Shown in pieces: positions 62,891-64,000 of a stretch of DNA of 64,000 nucleotides. Source of the DNA: Desulfobulbaceae bacterium. Lineage in GTDB: Bacteria > Desulfobacterota > Desulfobulbia > Desulfobulbales > Desulfocapsaceae. Positions within the stretch are counted from its first letter, which is position 1; every line of letters begins with the position of its first letter. The notes under the pieces were generated by a model, which saw only the letters and a program-made list of their open reading frames with translations, was not told where the DNA came from and did no database searches. Both the position numbers and the translations under genes were made by a program. The DNA lies in assembly GCA_009773475.1 (NCBI GenBank), contig WSXV01000001.1, forward strand, positions 124,001 to 188,000. Reading direction: 5' to 3'.

Positions 62891-64000
62891 TTAGAAGGCG
62901 ACTTCCAGAGTTACATAAATCTGCTCAGCACTTTCGATGGGATCCATACCGAGGAAATCCATTTTGGCTAGATCGGCGGCGGAGTTCAGGTCGTAGGGCA
63001 TCACGTTCCAGTCGTTGGAACCAGAATAATCGTACTCGTAATGCTGATAGCCGATACGCATAAAGGTCTTGGCATATTTAGAGATAGCTGGGCCGGTGGG
63101 CAGGTCGTAGATGCCATAGACCTCATAGACATTACCACGTGCAGCGATCTTGGATTGATAGAGATCATCATGGCCGGGGGTCATGCCGACCCAGTACTGG
63201 GACCCGTAGTTCCATTCAGCACCGAGTTTGAGGCCAACGGGATCGATATCGTAGCGGATACCAAGGTGCACATGGTAGCCGTTTTCGCTGTCTGTGTTAG
63301 TCATTGCTGTTCCTTGTAGCATGCTGGCAACGTCATTGAGCATTCCGTTTTCATTGGGATCGGTACGGCTCCAGCCACCAGTCAGGAAGTAGTTGAAGTT
63401 GGCGACCTTATCCATGTACATAAGGCCGCTGTGCTGGATATTACCCACATTTTTTCTGGGGCCATATGGAAATGGATCTCTCTCTGTGCCAGCGTCAACT
63501 GCAAAAGTATCGTCAGGAAGCATGAAGCCAGGAGTAGTTGCCATCATCGAGTTAATAATAGGATCTTGGAAGTTGGGGTAATTAATGACATTCATGGCCA
63601 TGTAGGACTGGGCATAGAGGAAGCGGTCACCCTTCTGCAGGATATCCCAGCTTACCCCTGCAAAATCCATATCTTCCATGCCGTCGCCATCGACCTGGAG
63701 ACCATCTTCAAAGCCACGTCCGTAGCAGAAGCGAACGCGACCGGCTCCCAGATCCTGACCCCATTTATAGGCATAGCCCAGGGAAATTCCGTCGAAGGGA
63801 TAGTCCATGATCAACGGGGTGCCACTGCGTTCACTGAGATTCATCCGCATATTGGCGGGATTGCCATCGGTGGTGGGGCGACGGCCAATGGAGAACCAGA
63901 CAGGAGCGCCGCCGATGTTGTTGAAGTTGACGTAGGCGCGGTCGACACGCAAGGCATTATCCGAAGGGGTGCGGGTGGTGTTGCCGTCAAATTGAGGCCA
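62891..64000 (-). CDS. Outer-membrane porin (DUF3373-like), 5' end outside the window
   Basis: 370 residues are visible and the frame stays open to the right edge, so the N-terminus and any signal peptide are missing. Beta-barrel composition with alternating aromatic strands; the last residues QIYVTLEVAF end in Phe as outer-membrane proteins do. Segments such as RVDRAYVNFNNIGGAPVWFS and GRRPTTDGNP resemble the DUF3373 family of putative porins common in Desulfobacterota. It has no close resemblance to the porin at 34232. Function beyond a channel is not indicated. Confidence 0.8.
   Translation of the reverse strand, partial: WPQFDGNTTRTPSDNALRVDRAYVNFNNIGGAPVWFSIGRRPTTDGNPANMRMNLSERSGTPLIMDYPFDGISLGYAYKWGQDLGAGRVRFCYGRGFEDGLQVDGDGMEDMDFAGVSWDILQKGDRFLYAQSYMAMNVINYPNFQDPIINSMMATTPGFMLPDDTFAVDAGTERDPFPYGPRKNVGNIQHSGLMYMDKVANFNYFLTGGWSRTDPNENGMLNDVASMLQGTAMTNTDSENGYHVHLGIRYDIDPVGLKLGAEWNYGSQYWVGMTPGHDDLYQSKIAARGNVYEVYGIYDLPTGPAISKYAKTFMRIGYQHYEYDYSGSNDWNVMPYDLNSAADLAKMDFLGMDPIESAEQIYVTLEVAF

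Overview
This 64 kb window comes from a Gram-negative chromosome, most likely a Desulfobacterota (deltaproteobacterial, Desulfobulbales-like) anaerobe. That placement is inferred from gene content: a Tat-exported, membrane-anchored [NiFe] hydrogenase with a full hyp set, two outer-membrane porins, a PEP-CTERM surface protein and the extended PstC/PstA permeases. No rRNA or tRNA gene was found to fix the taxonomy.

Layout. 0.2-6.6 kb: a visibly AT-rich stretch coding for secreted products (an unknown exported protein, a PEP-CTERM protein, a subtilisin-like protease with FG-GAP/VCBS repeats) separated by 1.6 kb without a confident gene, then an amidase. 7.6-18.3 kb, minus strand: a ten-gene hydrogenase operon (small subunit, large subunit, cytochrome b, hypF, hypC, hypD, hypE, maturation protease, hypA, hypB) closed by a 45-bp perfect palindrome. 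18.7-21.2 kb: pcnB-like nucleotidyltransferase and an FMN nitronate monooxygenase-like enzyme. 21.7-24.8 kb: hisS-aspS. 25.1-28.5 kb: phoR and an EAL-HDOD protein. 28.9-33.4 kb: a two-gene permease unit, an orphan znuA and a 'mobile mystery' Fic/HTH pair. 34.2-45.1 kb: a porin, then pstS-pstC-pstA-pstB-phoU-phoB. 45.2-52.7 kb: NYN-cold-shock protein, guaA, guaB, a YrdC/YciO protein, ihfB and rpsA. 53-62.7 kb: a hypothetical, M24 peptidase, PIN-PhoH ATPase, a small Cys-containing hypothetical, aconitase, HDOD-GGDEF protein and pgeF. A second porin runs off the right edge.

Working together: the hydrogenase genes encode enzyme, membrane anchor and nearly all NiFe cofactor assembly factors. The Pst transporter, PhoU, PhoB and distant PhoR form a phosphate-starvation circuit. 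The pstS and phoR leaders share an 11-bp-period direct repeat placed identically relative to a -10-like hexamer, which looks like this organism's Pho box.

The most unusual material is intergenic. From about 24 kb rightward almost every gap is filled by interspersed repeats of at least seven families. Two (called F and G here) are new to me. Each copy carries a long hairpin whose stem sequence differs between copies but stays base-paired, with constant loop, linker and tail sequence. Several copies start exactly at stop codons, and one uses the last codons of aconitase as its stem. That is the best candidate for an undescribed element in this window.
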